Positions 18,308 to 27,879 of a stretch of 64,000 nt of DNA are shown piece after piece (the first letter of the stretch is position 1; every line of letters starts with the position of its first letter). The DNA is taken from positions 85,091 to 149,090 of the forward strand of contig NZ_FMAJ01000014.1 of assembly GCF_900094625.1 (NCBI RefSeq), written 5' to 3'. This stretch comes from Rhizobium aethiopicum (GTDB lineage Bacteria; Pseudomonadota; Alphaproteobacteria; Rhizobiales; Rhizobiaceae). Below the pieces are notes generated by a model that was not told the DNA's origin, searched no databases, and was given only the letters and a program-made list of their open reading frames with translations. Both the position numbers and the translations under genes were made by a program.

Positions 18308-18427
18308 ACCAACATTTCCTTGCAAGTTTGATATTGCCTTGCCGCTTTCCGACAGGATAGGGCGTTAGCGGGCATTTGACACTCGTCAACTATCAATAGA
18401 TTGACGTGAAACAGGGCGGAGAGACGC

Positions 18428-19327
18428 GTGGCGACAGTAATCGACGGCAAGAACGTAGCTGCATCGGTAATTCAGACGGTCAAGAGTGCGACGGCAGCGC
18501 TGGAAAAAAGCAGCGGCGTGACCACCGGTCTTGCGGTCATCATCGTCGGCGACGACCCGGCAAGTCACGCCTATGTCGGTTCCAAGAGCCGCATGGCCAA
18601 GGAATGCGGCTTCAAGTCTGTGCAGCACACGCTGCCAGCCGAGACGACGCAGGAGGAACTGGCGGGCCTCGTCGCCACCCTCAACGCCGATCCGTCGATC
18701 CATGGCATCCTGGTGCAATTGCCCTTGCCGAAGCCGCTTGACAGCGAGCCGATCATCCAGTCGATCCTGCCGGAAAAGGATGTCGACGGCCTGAGTGTCG
18801 TCAATGCCGGCAAGCTCGCCACTGGTGACCTGAAGACCGGGCTGGTCTCCTGCACGCCGGCCGGCGCCATGGTCTTCGTCCGTCGTACCCACGGCGAGGA
18901 TCTCTCCGGCCTCAACGCCGTCGTCATCGGCCGTTCCAACCTGTTCGGCAAGCCGATGGCGCAATTGCTGCTCAACGCCAATGCGACGGTGACGATGGCC
19001 CATTCGAGAACGAAAAACCTCGCCGAAGTCTGCCGCAACGCCGATATTCTGGTGGCTGCCGTCGGCCGGCCGGAGATGGTCAAGGCCGATTGGGTCAAGC
19101 CGGGCGCGACTGTGATCGACGTCGGCATCAATCGCGTGCCGGCCCCCGACAGGGGCGAGGGCAAGACCCGGCTCGTCGGCGACGTCGCCTTCGCCGAGGT
19201 CTCTGCTGTCGCCAGCACCATCACCCCGGTGCCGGGCGGCGTCGGACCGATGACCATCGCCATGCTGATGGCCAATACGGTCATCGCCGCCCATCGCACT
19301 GCGGGGCAGACACCGCCGCAGTTCTGA
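18428..19327 (+). CDS. folD: Methylenetetrahydrofolate dehydrogenase / cyclohydrolase FolD
   Basis: This 299-residue protein has the FolD signatures: VGDDPASHAYVGSKSRMAKE, GILVQLPLPKPLD, PEKDVDGLSVVNAGKL, the Rossmann segment VIGRSNLFGKPMAQLL, and the C-terminal PVPGGVGPMTIAML. The enzyme interconverts 5,10-methylene-, 5,10-methenyl- and 10-formyl-THF in one-carbon metabolism in the cytoplasm. It stands alone; aglR on the other strand ends 6 bases from its stop. A TTGAC-ACTC-GTCAA inverted repeat at about 18376-18389 lies in its promoter region. Confidence 0.96.
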   Translation: MATVIDGKNVAASVIQTVKSATAALEKSSGVTTGLAVIIVGDDPASHAYVGSKSRMAKECGFKSVQHTLPAETTQEELAGLVATLNADPSIHGILVQLPLPKPLDSEPIIQSILPEKDVDGLSVVNAGKLATGDLKTGLVSCTPAGAMVFVRRTHGEDLSGLNAVVIGRSNLFGKPMAQLLLNANATVTMAHSRTKNLAEVCRNADILVAAVGRPEMVKADWVKPGATVIDVGINRVPAPDRGEGKTRLVGDVAFAEVSAVASTITPVPGGVGPMTIAMLMANTVIAAHRTAGQTPPQF

Positions 19328-19333
19328 TTATGA

Positions 19334-20362
19334 TTACGGCCGCTGCGGCGCAGGGCCGGTCGAGGCCCTGACGATCAGCTCGGTCTTCCAGAGTTCCTGG
19401 TCGGGGAAGGGGCCGGCCTGCTTCACCGTGCCGATCAGCCGCTGCGCGATACGCACACCCGCCGCCCGCAGCGAAGAGCGTGTTGTCGTCAGCGGCACCG
19501 AGAAGCTTTCCGGCTTCAACAGCGGCAGCACGTCGTCGTGGGCAATCAGCGAAATGTCCTCACCGAGCCGCAAACCCGCCTGGTTGACCGCGCGGATCGC
19601 CCCGAGCGCCATCACCGTGCTGGAACAGAGGATCGCCGTCGGCCGCTCCGGCAGTTGCAGAAACCGTTCCATCGCCAGCAGGCCCTGTTCGTCCGTCATG
19701 AGCGCGTGGCTCATGCAATCCTCCTCGAGCGTGAGGCCGCGTTCGCCAAGGGCTGAGATGACGCCGTTCCTTCGGCGGATGGCGAAATCGAGATGCATCG
19801 GCCCGTTCATCAAGGCAAAGCGCGTATGGCCGAGCTGCAGCAAGAGCCGCGTCGCATCGTAGAAGGCCCCTTCATTGTCGATGTCGAGAAAGGGATAATC
19901 CGGCTCCGCACCGAAGGAGCGGCCGTGCACGACGTAGTGCATCGCGAGCGATTTCAGCATGGCGAGCCGCGGGTCGTGAGCCCGCATGTAGGCGATGAAC
20001 AGCGCGTCGACATTGCCGCTGATCGCAAGCCGCCGAAGCGCCGCCACCTCATCATCGGGATCAGACGGCATAATGACGAAATGGAAATCGTGGCGCACGG
20101 CCTCCTCGCCGAGCCCGGCCAGAAATTCGCCGAAATGCACGTCGGACTGGTGGCCCGGCGCCGTCGGCATGACGAGGCCGATTGAGCCTGCCTTGCCGGT
20201 CGCAAGCCGCTGGGCGGCCTTGTTCGGCCGGTATCCGGTTTCCTTGACGGCTTGGAGCACGCGCTCCCGGGTCGCTTCGTTGACCTCGGGATAACCGTTG
20301 AGCGCCCGGCTCACCGTCGTCTGCGAAAGCCCCAGCAATTCCGATAGCTGTTTGAGATTCAC
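19334..20362 (-). CDS. aglR: LacI-family regulator of alpha-glucoside use, AglR
   Basis: The 342-residue protein starts with a LacI helix-turn-helix (MNLKQLSELLGLSQTTVSRA, then LNGYPEVNEATRERV and a hinge GYRPNKAAQRLATGK), followed by a periplasmic-binding-protein-like sugar domain ending near GVRIAQRLIGTVKQ. It is divergent from aglE, and two copies of AAAGCGCTTT lie in the shared 297-base gap. In S. meliloti, AglR controls the agl operon in response to alpha-glucosides such as sucrose, trehalose and maltose. The name rests on this synteny and on the operators. Confidence 0.9.
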   Translation of the reverse strand: MNLKQLSELLGLSQTTVSRALNGYPEVNEATRERVLQAVKETGYRPNKAAQRLATGKAGSIGLVMPTAPGHQSDVHFGEFLAGLGEEAVRHDFHFVIMPSDPDDEVAALRRLAISGNVDALFIAYMRAHDPRLAMLKSLAMHYVVHGRSFGAEPDYPFLDIDNEGAFYDATRLLLQLGHTRFALMNGPMHLDFAIRRRNGVISALGERGLTLEEDCMSHALMTDEQGLLAMERFLQLPERPTAILCSSTVMALGAIRAVNQAGLRLGEDISLIAHDDVLPLLKPESFSVPLTTTRSSLRAAGVRIAQRLIGTVKQAGPFPDQELWKTELIVRASTGPAPQRP

Positions 20363-20427
20363 CTGCTATGCTTCCTCCCGGCCGCCCGTCAGCCACTTCA
20401 AAGGCTTGCCACCTCCCAATGGCACCC

Positions 20428-20437
20428 AAAGCGCTTT
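20428..20437. promoter_or_regulatory. Putative AglR operator 1
   Basis: The 10-base palindrome AAAGCGCTTT lies 66 bases before the aglR start codon. It has the central-CG symmetry of LacI-family sites. A second copy with a longer palindrome occurs at 20590-20603; the centres are 164 bases apart, which could allow DNA looping between the two divergent promoters. Confidence 0.68.
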
Positions 20438-20589
20438 CAATTATGTATCATCTCGCGCGCTTGACTCAAGAAAAATCGCTCCATATTTCCCGGATAGGCG
20501 CTGCTGCGCCTGCGATTTCGCGCGGGTCCACAGCGGATTTGGCGAATTAACTTGACTCGGGTCCACCGACAGTGGAATGAGTTCGGTTG

Positions 20590-20603
20590 TCAAAGCGCTT
20601 TGA
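20590..20603. promoter_or_regulatory. Putative AglR operator 2 (aglE proximal)
   Basis: The perfect 14-base palindrome TCAAAGCGCTTTGA lies 57 bases upstream of aglE. It contains the same AAAGCGCTTT core as operator 1. A possible -35 element TTGACT lies at 20552-20557, so a repressor bound here would lie near or just downstream of the aglE promoter. Confidence 0.75.
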
Positions 20604-20659
20604 AATTTCTTTTGAAGAGGAATTCGGCGCGGTTGGGATTGTGATGGGAGGTTGATCAC

Positions 20660-22021
20660 ATGAAAAAGTCATTTTTGATGGGCGTTGCCGTTGCAGCGCT
20701 TTTTGCCGGTGCTGCGTCCGCGGCCGACCTGAAGTTTGCGCCAGGACAGGATTCCAAGTTCAACTGGAAGAGCTATGACGAATTCAAGGCCGCGCATGCC
20801 GATCTGAAAGGTCAGCCGCTGACGATCTTCGGCCCATGGCGCGGCGAGGACGAGGCGTTCTTCATGAGCGTTCTCGCCTATTTCACCGAAGCAACCGGCA
20901 TCGACGCGAAATACTCTTCCTCCGAAAACTACGAGCAGCAGATCGTCATCGACACCCAGGCGGGCTCGCCGCCGAACATCGCCATTCTGCCGCAGCCGGG
21001 CCTTCTCGCCGATCTCGCCGGCAAGGGCTTCCTGACACCGCTCGGTGATGACAACTCCAAATGGATCAAGGATAATTACGGCGCCGGCGACAGCTGGGTC
21101 GGTTACGGCACCTATAAGGGCAAGGATGGCAAGGAAGCCTTCTACGCCTTCCCATACAAGGCCGATGTCAAGTCGCTGGTGTGGTATGTGCCGGAGAATT
21201 TCGAGGAAGCCGGTTACAAGATCCCGACGACCATGGAAGAGTTGCATGCCCTGACCGATCAGATCGTCAAGGATGGCGGCGTTCCCTGGTGCATCGGCCT
21301 CGGTTCCGGCGGCGCCACCGGCTGGCCGGCGACCGACTGGGTCGAGGACATCATGCTGCGCATGCAGCCGCCGGAAGCTTATGACAAGTGGACGACCAAC
21401 GAACTGAAGTTCACCGATCCGGCCGTCGTTGCGGCCATCGACGAATTCGGCAAGTTCGCCAAGAACGAGAAATATGTCGATGGCGGCGTGGCTGCGGTGG
21501 CTTCGACCGATTTCCGCGACAGCCCGAAGGGTCTCTTCGCCGTTCCGCCGAAGTGCTACATGCACCATCAGGCTTCGTTCATTCCGTCCTTCTTCCCAGA
21601 AGGCACGAAGCTCGGCCAGGATGCCGACTTCTTCTACATGCCGACCTACGCCTCGAAACCGGAACTCGGCAAGCCGGTTCTCGGCGCTGGCACGCTCGTC
21701 TCGATCGCCAAGGACTCGAAGGCGGCCCGTGCCTTCGTCGACTTCCTGAAGACCCCGATCGCGCACGAGGTCTGGATGGCGCAGTCGAGCTTCCTGACGC
21801 CATATAAGGGCGTCAGCACCGAGGCCTATGCCAATCCGCAGATGAAGAAGGAAGGCGAGATCCTGACGTCGGCCACCACCTTCCGCTTCGACGGTTCCGA
21901 CCTGATGCCGGGCAAGATCGGCGCCGGCGCCTTCTGGACTGGCATGGTCGATTTCGTCGGCGGCAAGTCCGCCGAAGAGGCTGCCGGCGAAATCCAGAGC
22001 GCCTGGGACGGCATCAAGTAA
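20660..22021 (+). CDS. aglE: Alpha-glucoside ABC transporter, substrate-binding protein AglE
   Basis: The 453-residue protein has a signal peptide (MKKSFLMGVAVAALFAGAAS, cleavage near ASA-AD) and the layout of a family-1 extracellular solute-binding protein (ITIF-type start PLTIFGPWRGEDEAF, later AFVDFLKTPIAHEVWM). It delivers alpha-glucosides to AglFG in the periplasm. GGGAGG lies about 9 bases before the ATG. It is first in aglEFGAK, and a strong stem-loop after its stop probably raises its message level over the permease genes. Confidence 0.93.
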   Translation: MKKSFLMGVAVAALFAGAASAADLKFAPGQDSKFNWKSYDEFKAAHADLKGQPLTIFGPWRGEDEAFFMSVLAYFTEATGIDAKYSSSENYEQQIVIDTQAGSPPNIAILPQPGLLADLAGKGFLTPLGDDNSKWIKDNYGAGDSWVGYGTYKGKDGKEAFYAFPYKADVKSLVWYVPENFEEAGYKIPTTMEELHALTDQIVKDGGVPWCIGLGSGGATGWPATDWVEDIMLRMQPPEAYDKWTTNELKFTDPAVVAAIDEFGKFAKNEKYVDGGVAAVASTDFRDSPKGLFAVPPKCYMHHQASFIPSFFPEGTKLGQDADFFYMPTYASKPELGKPVLGAGTLVSIAKDSKAARAFVDFLKTPIAHEVWMAQSSFLTPYKGVSTEAYANPQMKKEGEILTSATTFRFDGSDLMPGKIGAGAFWTGMVDFVGGKSAEEAAGEIQSAWDGIK

Positions 22022-22031
22022 TCGTTCAGAT

Positions 22032-22055
22032 ATGCCGCCGGCTTGCCGGCGGCAT
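22032..22055 (+). other. Intercistronic stem-loop between aglE and aglF
   Basis: A perfect 11-bp stem ATGCCGCCGGC / GCCGGCGGCAT with a TT tip lies 10 bases after the aglE stop. There is no T-run. Such hairpins after binding-protein genes (known for malE) stabilise the upstream mRNA against 3' decay, so that the binding protein outnumbers the permease. The 182-base gap to aglF holds no gene. Confidence 0.65.
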
Positions 22056-22203
22056 CGTCTGCATCAAGTGGCCGGATTCAACAGTGTCCGGCCATCTGAG
22101 GATACTGTGGTCAAGTGCGCACACATATTGGCGGTGACCGGCGCTGGCCCGTCAGAATAAAAACCGGTCGGAATGAGATCAGGGGAAGCAGGGGAGGGAC
22201 GTA

Positions 22204-23217
22204 ATGCTATTGCAGATAGTGTCCGCATTGGGCGTCGTGATCGCCGCCGTTGTCGCATGCTCGGCCTATTTCTATTTTTCGAACAAAATCCTGGATATGG
22301 CACTGCCGGTGAGCGACGGCGACGTCCGCGCCGCATCGCGCAATCTCAACCGTCGCGCTGTCATCCGGCCATGGCTGTTTCTCGGCCCGGCGCTCTTTCT
22401 GCTTTTCGTCTACCTCGTCTATCCCGTCGTGGCGACCTTCATTCTCTCCTTCTACGACCGCACCGGTCTGCAGTTCGTCGGTCTCGCCAACTATAAATGG
22501 GCGATCGGCGACCGCGAATTCCGCCAGTCGATCTTCAACAATATCCTCTGGCTCGCCGTGGTGCCGGCCGCCTGCACCTTCTTCGGCCTGGTCATCGCGG
22601 TGATGACCGATCGCATCTGGTGGGGCAATATCGCCAAGAGCATCGTCTTCATGCCGATGGCGATCTCCTTCGTCGGCGCCTCGGTCATCTGGAAATTCAT
22701 ATATGAGTATCGTGGCGGCAACGACGTCCAGATCGGCCTCTTGAACGCCATCGTCCAGCTCTTCGGCGGCACGCCCGAAGTGTGGATCTCCATTCCCTTC
22801 TGGAACAATTTCTTCCTGATGATCATCCTGATCTGGATCCAGACCGGTTTCGCCATGGTCATCCTGTCGGCCGCGCTGCGCGGCATTCCCGAGGAGACGA
22901 TCGAGGCCGCCGTCATCGACGGCGCCAATGGCTGGCAGATCTTCTGGCGCATCATGGTGCCGCAGGTCTGGGGCACCATCGCCGTCGTCTGGACGACGAT
23001 CACCATCCTTGTCCTGAAGGTCTTCGACATCGTGCTAACCATGACCAACGGCCAGTGGCAGACCATGGTGTTGGCGAACCTGATGTTCGACTGGATGTTC
23101 CGCGGCGGCGGCGATTCCGGCCGAAGCGCCGTCATCGCCATTATCATCATGCTCGCCGTCACGCCGATCATGATCTGGAACGTGCGCCGCGCCAATCGCG
23201 AACTGAAGGGCCACTGA
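22204..23217 (+). CDS. aglF: Alpha-glucoside ABC transporter permease AglF
   Basis: The 337-residue inner-membrane protein has an extra N-terminal helix (about 3-25) and a ~30-residue loop before the usual MalF-like core that starts at RPWLFLGPALFLLFVYLVYP. The permease coupling motif is EETIEAAVIDGANGWQIFWRIMVP, the EAA loop that contacts the ATPase AglK. The stop TGA and the aglG ATG are separated by one base, so the two are coupled. Confidence 0.93.
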   Translation: MLLQIVSALGVVIAAVVACSAYFYFSNKILDMALPVSDGDVRAASRNLNRRAVIRPWLFLGPALFLLFVYLVYPVVATFILSFYDRTGLQFVGLANYKWAIGDREFRQSIFNNILWLAVVPAACTFFGLVIAVMTDRIWWGNIAKSIVFMPMAISFVGASVIWKFIYEYRGGNDVQIGLLNAIVQLFGGTPEVWISIPFWNNFFLMIILIWIQTGFAMVILSAALRGIPEETIEAAVIDGANGWQIFWRIMVPQVWGTIAVVWTTITILVLKVFDIVLTMTNGQWQTMVLANLMFDWMFRGGGDSGRSAVIAIIIMLAVTPIMIWNVRRANRELKGH

Positions 23218-23218
23218 G

Positions 23219-24382
23219 ATGACCGCTGTCGGAAGTTACTTCAAGATCGGCCCCGCCCGTCTCTTCGTTCACCTTGCCGTTCTGCTGATCGTCATCATCT
23301 GGCTGATCCCGACGCTCGGCATCTTCGTCAGCGCCCTGCGCGACAAGGACCAGATCGTCGTCTCCGGCTGGTGGACGTCCTTCGTCGGCTCGACGCAGAC
23401 TGTCGCCGTGCGCCTGGGGACGCCGGATCAGCAACAGCAGGAAGGTGCCAACTACGTCATTTCAGGCAATGTACTGGAAGGACAGACGGGCCGCTCGGTC
23501 AAGGCTTTCGGCAATCGCGTGCAGCAGCCGGCCGCCTTCGAGGCCGGTCAGACTGCCGATCTCGGCGACGGTGAAACGCTGCAGATCAACAGCGACGGCA
23601 GCTATCGCTATATGAAAAACGCCGCTTTCTCGCCCGATCAAAGGCCGCGGCGCATCTATGTCTCCGTTTCGGCGCCGCCGGAATTCACGATGCAGAACTA
23701 CAACACGGTACTGAGGGGCGAAGGCATCGGCCAGTCCTTCATCAATTCGCTGACGGTGACCATCCCGGCGACGATCATCCCGATCCTGATTGCCGCTTTT
23801 GCCGCCTATGCCTTGAGCTGGATGGAGTTTCCCGGTCGCGCGCTGCTGATTGCGCTCGTCGTCGGCCTCATCGTCGTGCCGCTGCAGATGTCGCTGATCC
23901 CGCTTCTGCGCCTCTATAACGAGGTCGGCAATATGCTCAACCAGCCGTCGAAGACCTATCCCGGCATCTGGCTGGCGCATACCGCTTTCGGTATGCCGCT
24001 CGCCATCTTTCTCCTGCGGGCCTATATTGCCGGCCTGCCGAAGGAGATCATCGAATCCGCCCGCGTCGACGGCGCGAGCGATTTCGAGATCTTCACCCGC
24101 ATCGTTTTGCCCTTGTCCTTCCCGGCACTAGCCTCCTTCGCCATCTTCCAGTTCCTGTGGGTGTGGAACGACCTGCTTGTCGCCATGGTCTTCCTCGGCA
24201 CCGACAAAGACCACATCGTGCTGACCGGCAGCCTGAACGCGCTGCTCGGTTCTCGCGGCGGCAATTGGGAGATTCTGACGGCGTCGGCCTTCGTCACCAT
24301 CATCGTGCCGCTGCTCGTTTTCTTCGGGCTGCAGCGTTATCTGGTGCGTGGTCTGCTGGCCGGCTCGGTCAAGGGCGGCTGA
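23219..24382 (+). CDS. aglG: Alpha-glucoside ABC transporter permease AglG
   Basis: The 387-residue protein is a MalG-type permease with its EAA loop at KEIIESARVDGASDFEIFTRIVLP. Between the first membrane helix (about 15-38) and the start of the core (SFINSLTVTIP near 170) lies a periplasmic stretch of roughly 120 residues, about 100 more than in ordinary MalG-type permeases. It is Gly/Asp/Gln-rich with beta-like segments (GDGETLQINSDGSYRYMKN). The role of this added domain is unknown; contact with AglE is a possibility. Confidence 0.93.
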   Translation: MTAVGSYFKIGPARLFVHLAVLLIVIIWLIPTLGIFVSALRDKDQIVVSGWWTSFVGSTQTVAVRLGTPDQQQQEGANYVISGNVLEGQTGRSVKAFGNRVQQPAAFEAGQTADLGDGETLQINSDGSYRYMKNAAFSPDQRPRRIYVSVSAPPEFTMQNYNTVLRGEGIGQSFINSLTVTIPATIIPILIAAFAAYALSWMEFPGRALLIALVVGLIVVPLQMSLIPLLRLYNEVGNMLNQPSKTYPGIWLAHTAFGMPLAIFLLRAYIAGLPKEIIESARVDGASDFEIFTRIVLPLSFPALASFAIFQFLWVWNDLLVAMVFLGTDKDHIVLTGSLNALLGSRGGNWEILTASAFVTIIVPLLVFFGLQRYLVRGLLAGSVKGG

Positions 24383-24416
24383 CCATTTCCGAACGTGAAT
24401 TCAAACAGGATATTCC

Positions 24417-26069
<1,653 letters not shown>

Positions 26070-26151
26070 ATCAGGATGATTTTGGCGAGGCCGGGCTAAA
26101 ATCCCGATCGGATCTGAATCGAAGTTAGAGCATGATGTCCCATCATGCTCC
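26070..26151. repeat. Rhizobial intergenic palindromic element between aglA and aglK
   Basis: The 105-base gap carries a perfect 10-bp inverted repeat GAGCATGATG (26128-26137) / CATCATGCTC (26141-26150) with a TCC loop, preceded by ATTTTGGCGAGGCCGGGCTA and AAATCCCGATCGG. The GAGCATGATG arm is a recurrent rhizobial repeat arm and matches the one at 14211-14220. Its place inside an operon suggests that it may act as an mRNA hairpin. Confidence 0.55.
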
Positions 26152-26174
26152 GGAAATCAGGAGGGGAGAGAGAA

Positions 26175-27263
26175 ATGACTGGACTGACACTGAAGGACAT
26201 CCGCAAATCCTACGGTTCCGTGGATGTCCTCCATGGTATCGACCTCGATATCAAGCAGGGCGAATTCATCGTCTTCGTCGGTCCGTCCGGCTGCGGCAAG
26301 TCCACGCTTCTGCGCATGATCGCTGGTCTCGAGGCGATTACCGGCGGCGAGATGTATATCGACGGCATGCTGGTCAATGACGTGCCGCCGTCCAAGCGCG
26401 GCATCGCTATGGTCTTCCAGTCCTACGCGCTCTATCCCCACATGACGGTCTACGACAACATGGCCTTCGGTATGAAGATCGCCGGCGAAAGCAAGCAGGA
26501 GATCGACCGCCGCGTCCGGGCGGCGGCCGAAAGCCTGCAACTGACCAAATATCTCGACCGCCTGCCGAAGGCGCTGTCCGGCGGCCAGCGCCAGCGCGTG
26601 GCGATCGGCCGCGCCATCTGCCGCGATCCGAAGGTCTTCCTTTTCGACGAGCCGCTGTCCAACCTCGATGCGGCGCTACGCGTCGCGACCCGCATCGAAA
26701 TTGCCCGTCTCAACGAGCAGATGGCCGATACGACGATGATCTACGTGACCCACGACCAGGTCGAGGCGATGACGCTCGCCGACCGCATCGTCGTCCTTTC
26801 GGCCGGCAATATCGAGCAGGTCGGTGCGCCGCTTGAGCTCTACGAGCGCCCAGCCAACCTCTTCGTCGCGAAATTCATTGGCTCGCCCGCCATGAACATC
26901 ATTCCGGCGACGATCGCGCAAACCGGCAGCCAGACGACTGTGACGCTGACCGGCGGCATGTCGGTGACGTTAGATGTGGCGACCGACGGCTCCGAGAAGG
27001 GCAAGCGGGCGAGCTTCGGCGTTCGCCCAGAGGATCTGAGGATCGCCGACGGCGCCGACTACGTTTTCGAGGGCGAAGTGTCGATCGTCGAGGCGCTCGG
27101 CGAAGTGACGCTGCTATACATCGAGGGCCTGGTTCCCGGCGAGCCGATCGTCGTCAAGCTGCCGGGCATCTACGATGTCCACAAGGGCCAGAAGATGCGC
27201 TTTGCCGCCGACCGGCAGAAGCTGCATCTCTTTGACGCGACCGGCCATACATACCGGAAATGA
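26175..27263 (+). CDS. aglK: Alpha-glucoside ABC transporter ATP-binding protein AglK
   Basis: The ATG at 26175 is preferred; it follows AGGAGGGGAGAG and begins MTGLTLKDIRKSYG, the normal start for the family. An upstream ATG would lie within the repeat. The 362 residues show Walker A GPSGCGKST, the Q-loop MVFQSYALYPHM, the signature LSGGQRQR, Walker B VFLFDEPLSNLD and switch His in YVTHDQ. The C-terminal ~120 residues are the MalK-type TOBE/regulatory domain. It energises AglFG. Confidence 0.93.
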   Translation: MTGLTLKDIRKSYGSVDVLHGIDLDIKQGEFIVFVGPSGCGKSTLLRMIAGLEAITGGEMYIDGMLVNDVPPSKRGIAMVFQSYALYPHMTVYDNMAFGMKIAGESKQEIDRRVRAAAESLQLTKYLDRLPKALSGGQRQRVAIGRAICRDPKVFLFDEPLSNLDAALRVATRIEIARLNEQMADTTMIYVTHDQVEAMTLADRIVVLSAGNIEQVGAPLELYERPANLFVAKFIGSPAMNIIPATIAQTGSQTTVTLTGGMSVTLDVATDGSEKGKRASFGVRPEDLRIADGADYVFEGEVSIVEALGEVTLLYIEGLVPGEPIVVKLPGIYDVHKGQKMRFAADRQKLHLFDATGHTYRK

Positions 27264-27305
27264 GGCGGCCATTTTTGGGGTGGTAATCCCGGGAATTATG
27301 CGGGG

Positions 27306-27349
27306 GCAGCCGAATTCTCACTTTCTGTTAAAGATCGGCTGCTACCTTT
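27306..27349 (+). terminator. Possible terminator of the agl operon
   Basis: An 8-bp perfect stem GCAGCCGA / TCGGCTGC with a 21-base loop is followed by TACCTTTTCC, 42 bases after the aglK stop. The long loop and weak T-run make this only a fair candidate. Confidence 0.35.
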
Positions 27350-27379
27350 TCCTCATCGATTTATGAGGGGGATAAGCAC

Positions 27380-27793
27380 GTGGCCGCTTCCAATCCGTCA
27401 CAGCCAAGATCTCATTTCCTGAGCAAGGAAGAATCCTTCATGTATGACCGCGAGGCGCGGTTCAAGATGGAGGACACAATGAATGCCGCGCGCATCGAAT
27501 ATACCGAAAAGGGCGTCATGCATGCGGCTTCGCGCCGCTGCGATATTGTCCGCATCTCGATGAGCAGCGCGACACTCGCAATCCTGACCCAGTTCAACCT
27601 GCCGAAGCAGTTCTATCTGGACATTCCGGATGCCCGCATCACCAAGGTCGGCTGCCTGCTGATGAAGGTCAACGCCAACAACACGATCGAGGTCCGCTTC
27701 CTGCGCCTGCTGACGCAGAAGGAGCTAAACAAGATCTTCGTCTATAGCACGCACCCGGCGCACAAGGATTACGTCCTCGATATCCGCGCCTGA
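27380..27793 (+). CDS. Small protein with degenerate PilZ-like core
   Basis: The GTG start at 27380 has AGGGGAT upstream; an ATG at 27440 is an alternative. The 137-residue soluble product has a segment ASRRCDIVRISMSSATLAIL that resembles the PilZ pattern (Arg motif followed by D/N-x-S-x-x-G), but the glycine is replaced and the spacing is poor, so binding of cyclic-di-GMP is doubtful. A lysine-rich closing segment (RLLTQKELNKIFVYS) is conserved in style. It lies alone between the agl operon and a bidirectional terminator. Confidence 0.6.
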   Translation: MAASNPSQPRSHFLSKEESFMYDREARFKMEDTMNAARIEYTEKGVMHAASRRCDIVRISMSSATLAILTQFNLPKQFYLDIPDARITKVGCLLMKVNANNTIEVRFLRLLTQKELNKIFVYSTHPAHKDYVLDIRA

Positions 27794-27816
27794 CGGGCAG
27801 TTTCGGATCGCAAATA

Positions 27817-27858
27817 GAAAACCCGCGGGGCACGTCACGCGCGCCCCGCGGGTTTTTG
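27817..27858. terminator. Bidirectional rho-independent terminator
   Basis: A perfect stem AAAACCCGCGGGGC / GCCCCGCGGGTTTT surrounds an 11-base loop, with A-rich sequence on the left and TTTTT on the right. It therefore has a U-run in both directions and can stop transcription from the PilZ-like gene (+) and from edd (-), which converge here. Confidence 0.85.
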
Positions 27859-27879
27859 CTTATACGCACCTGATCACGC

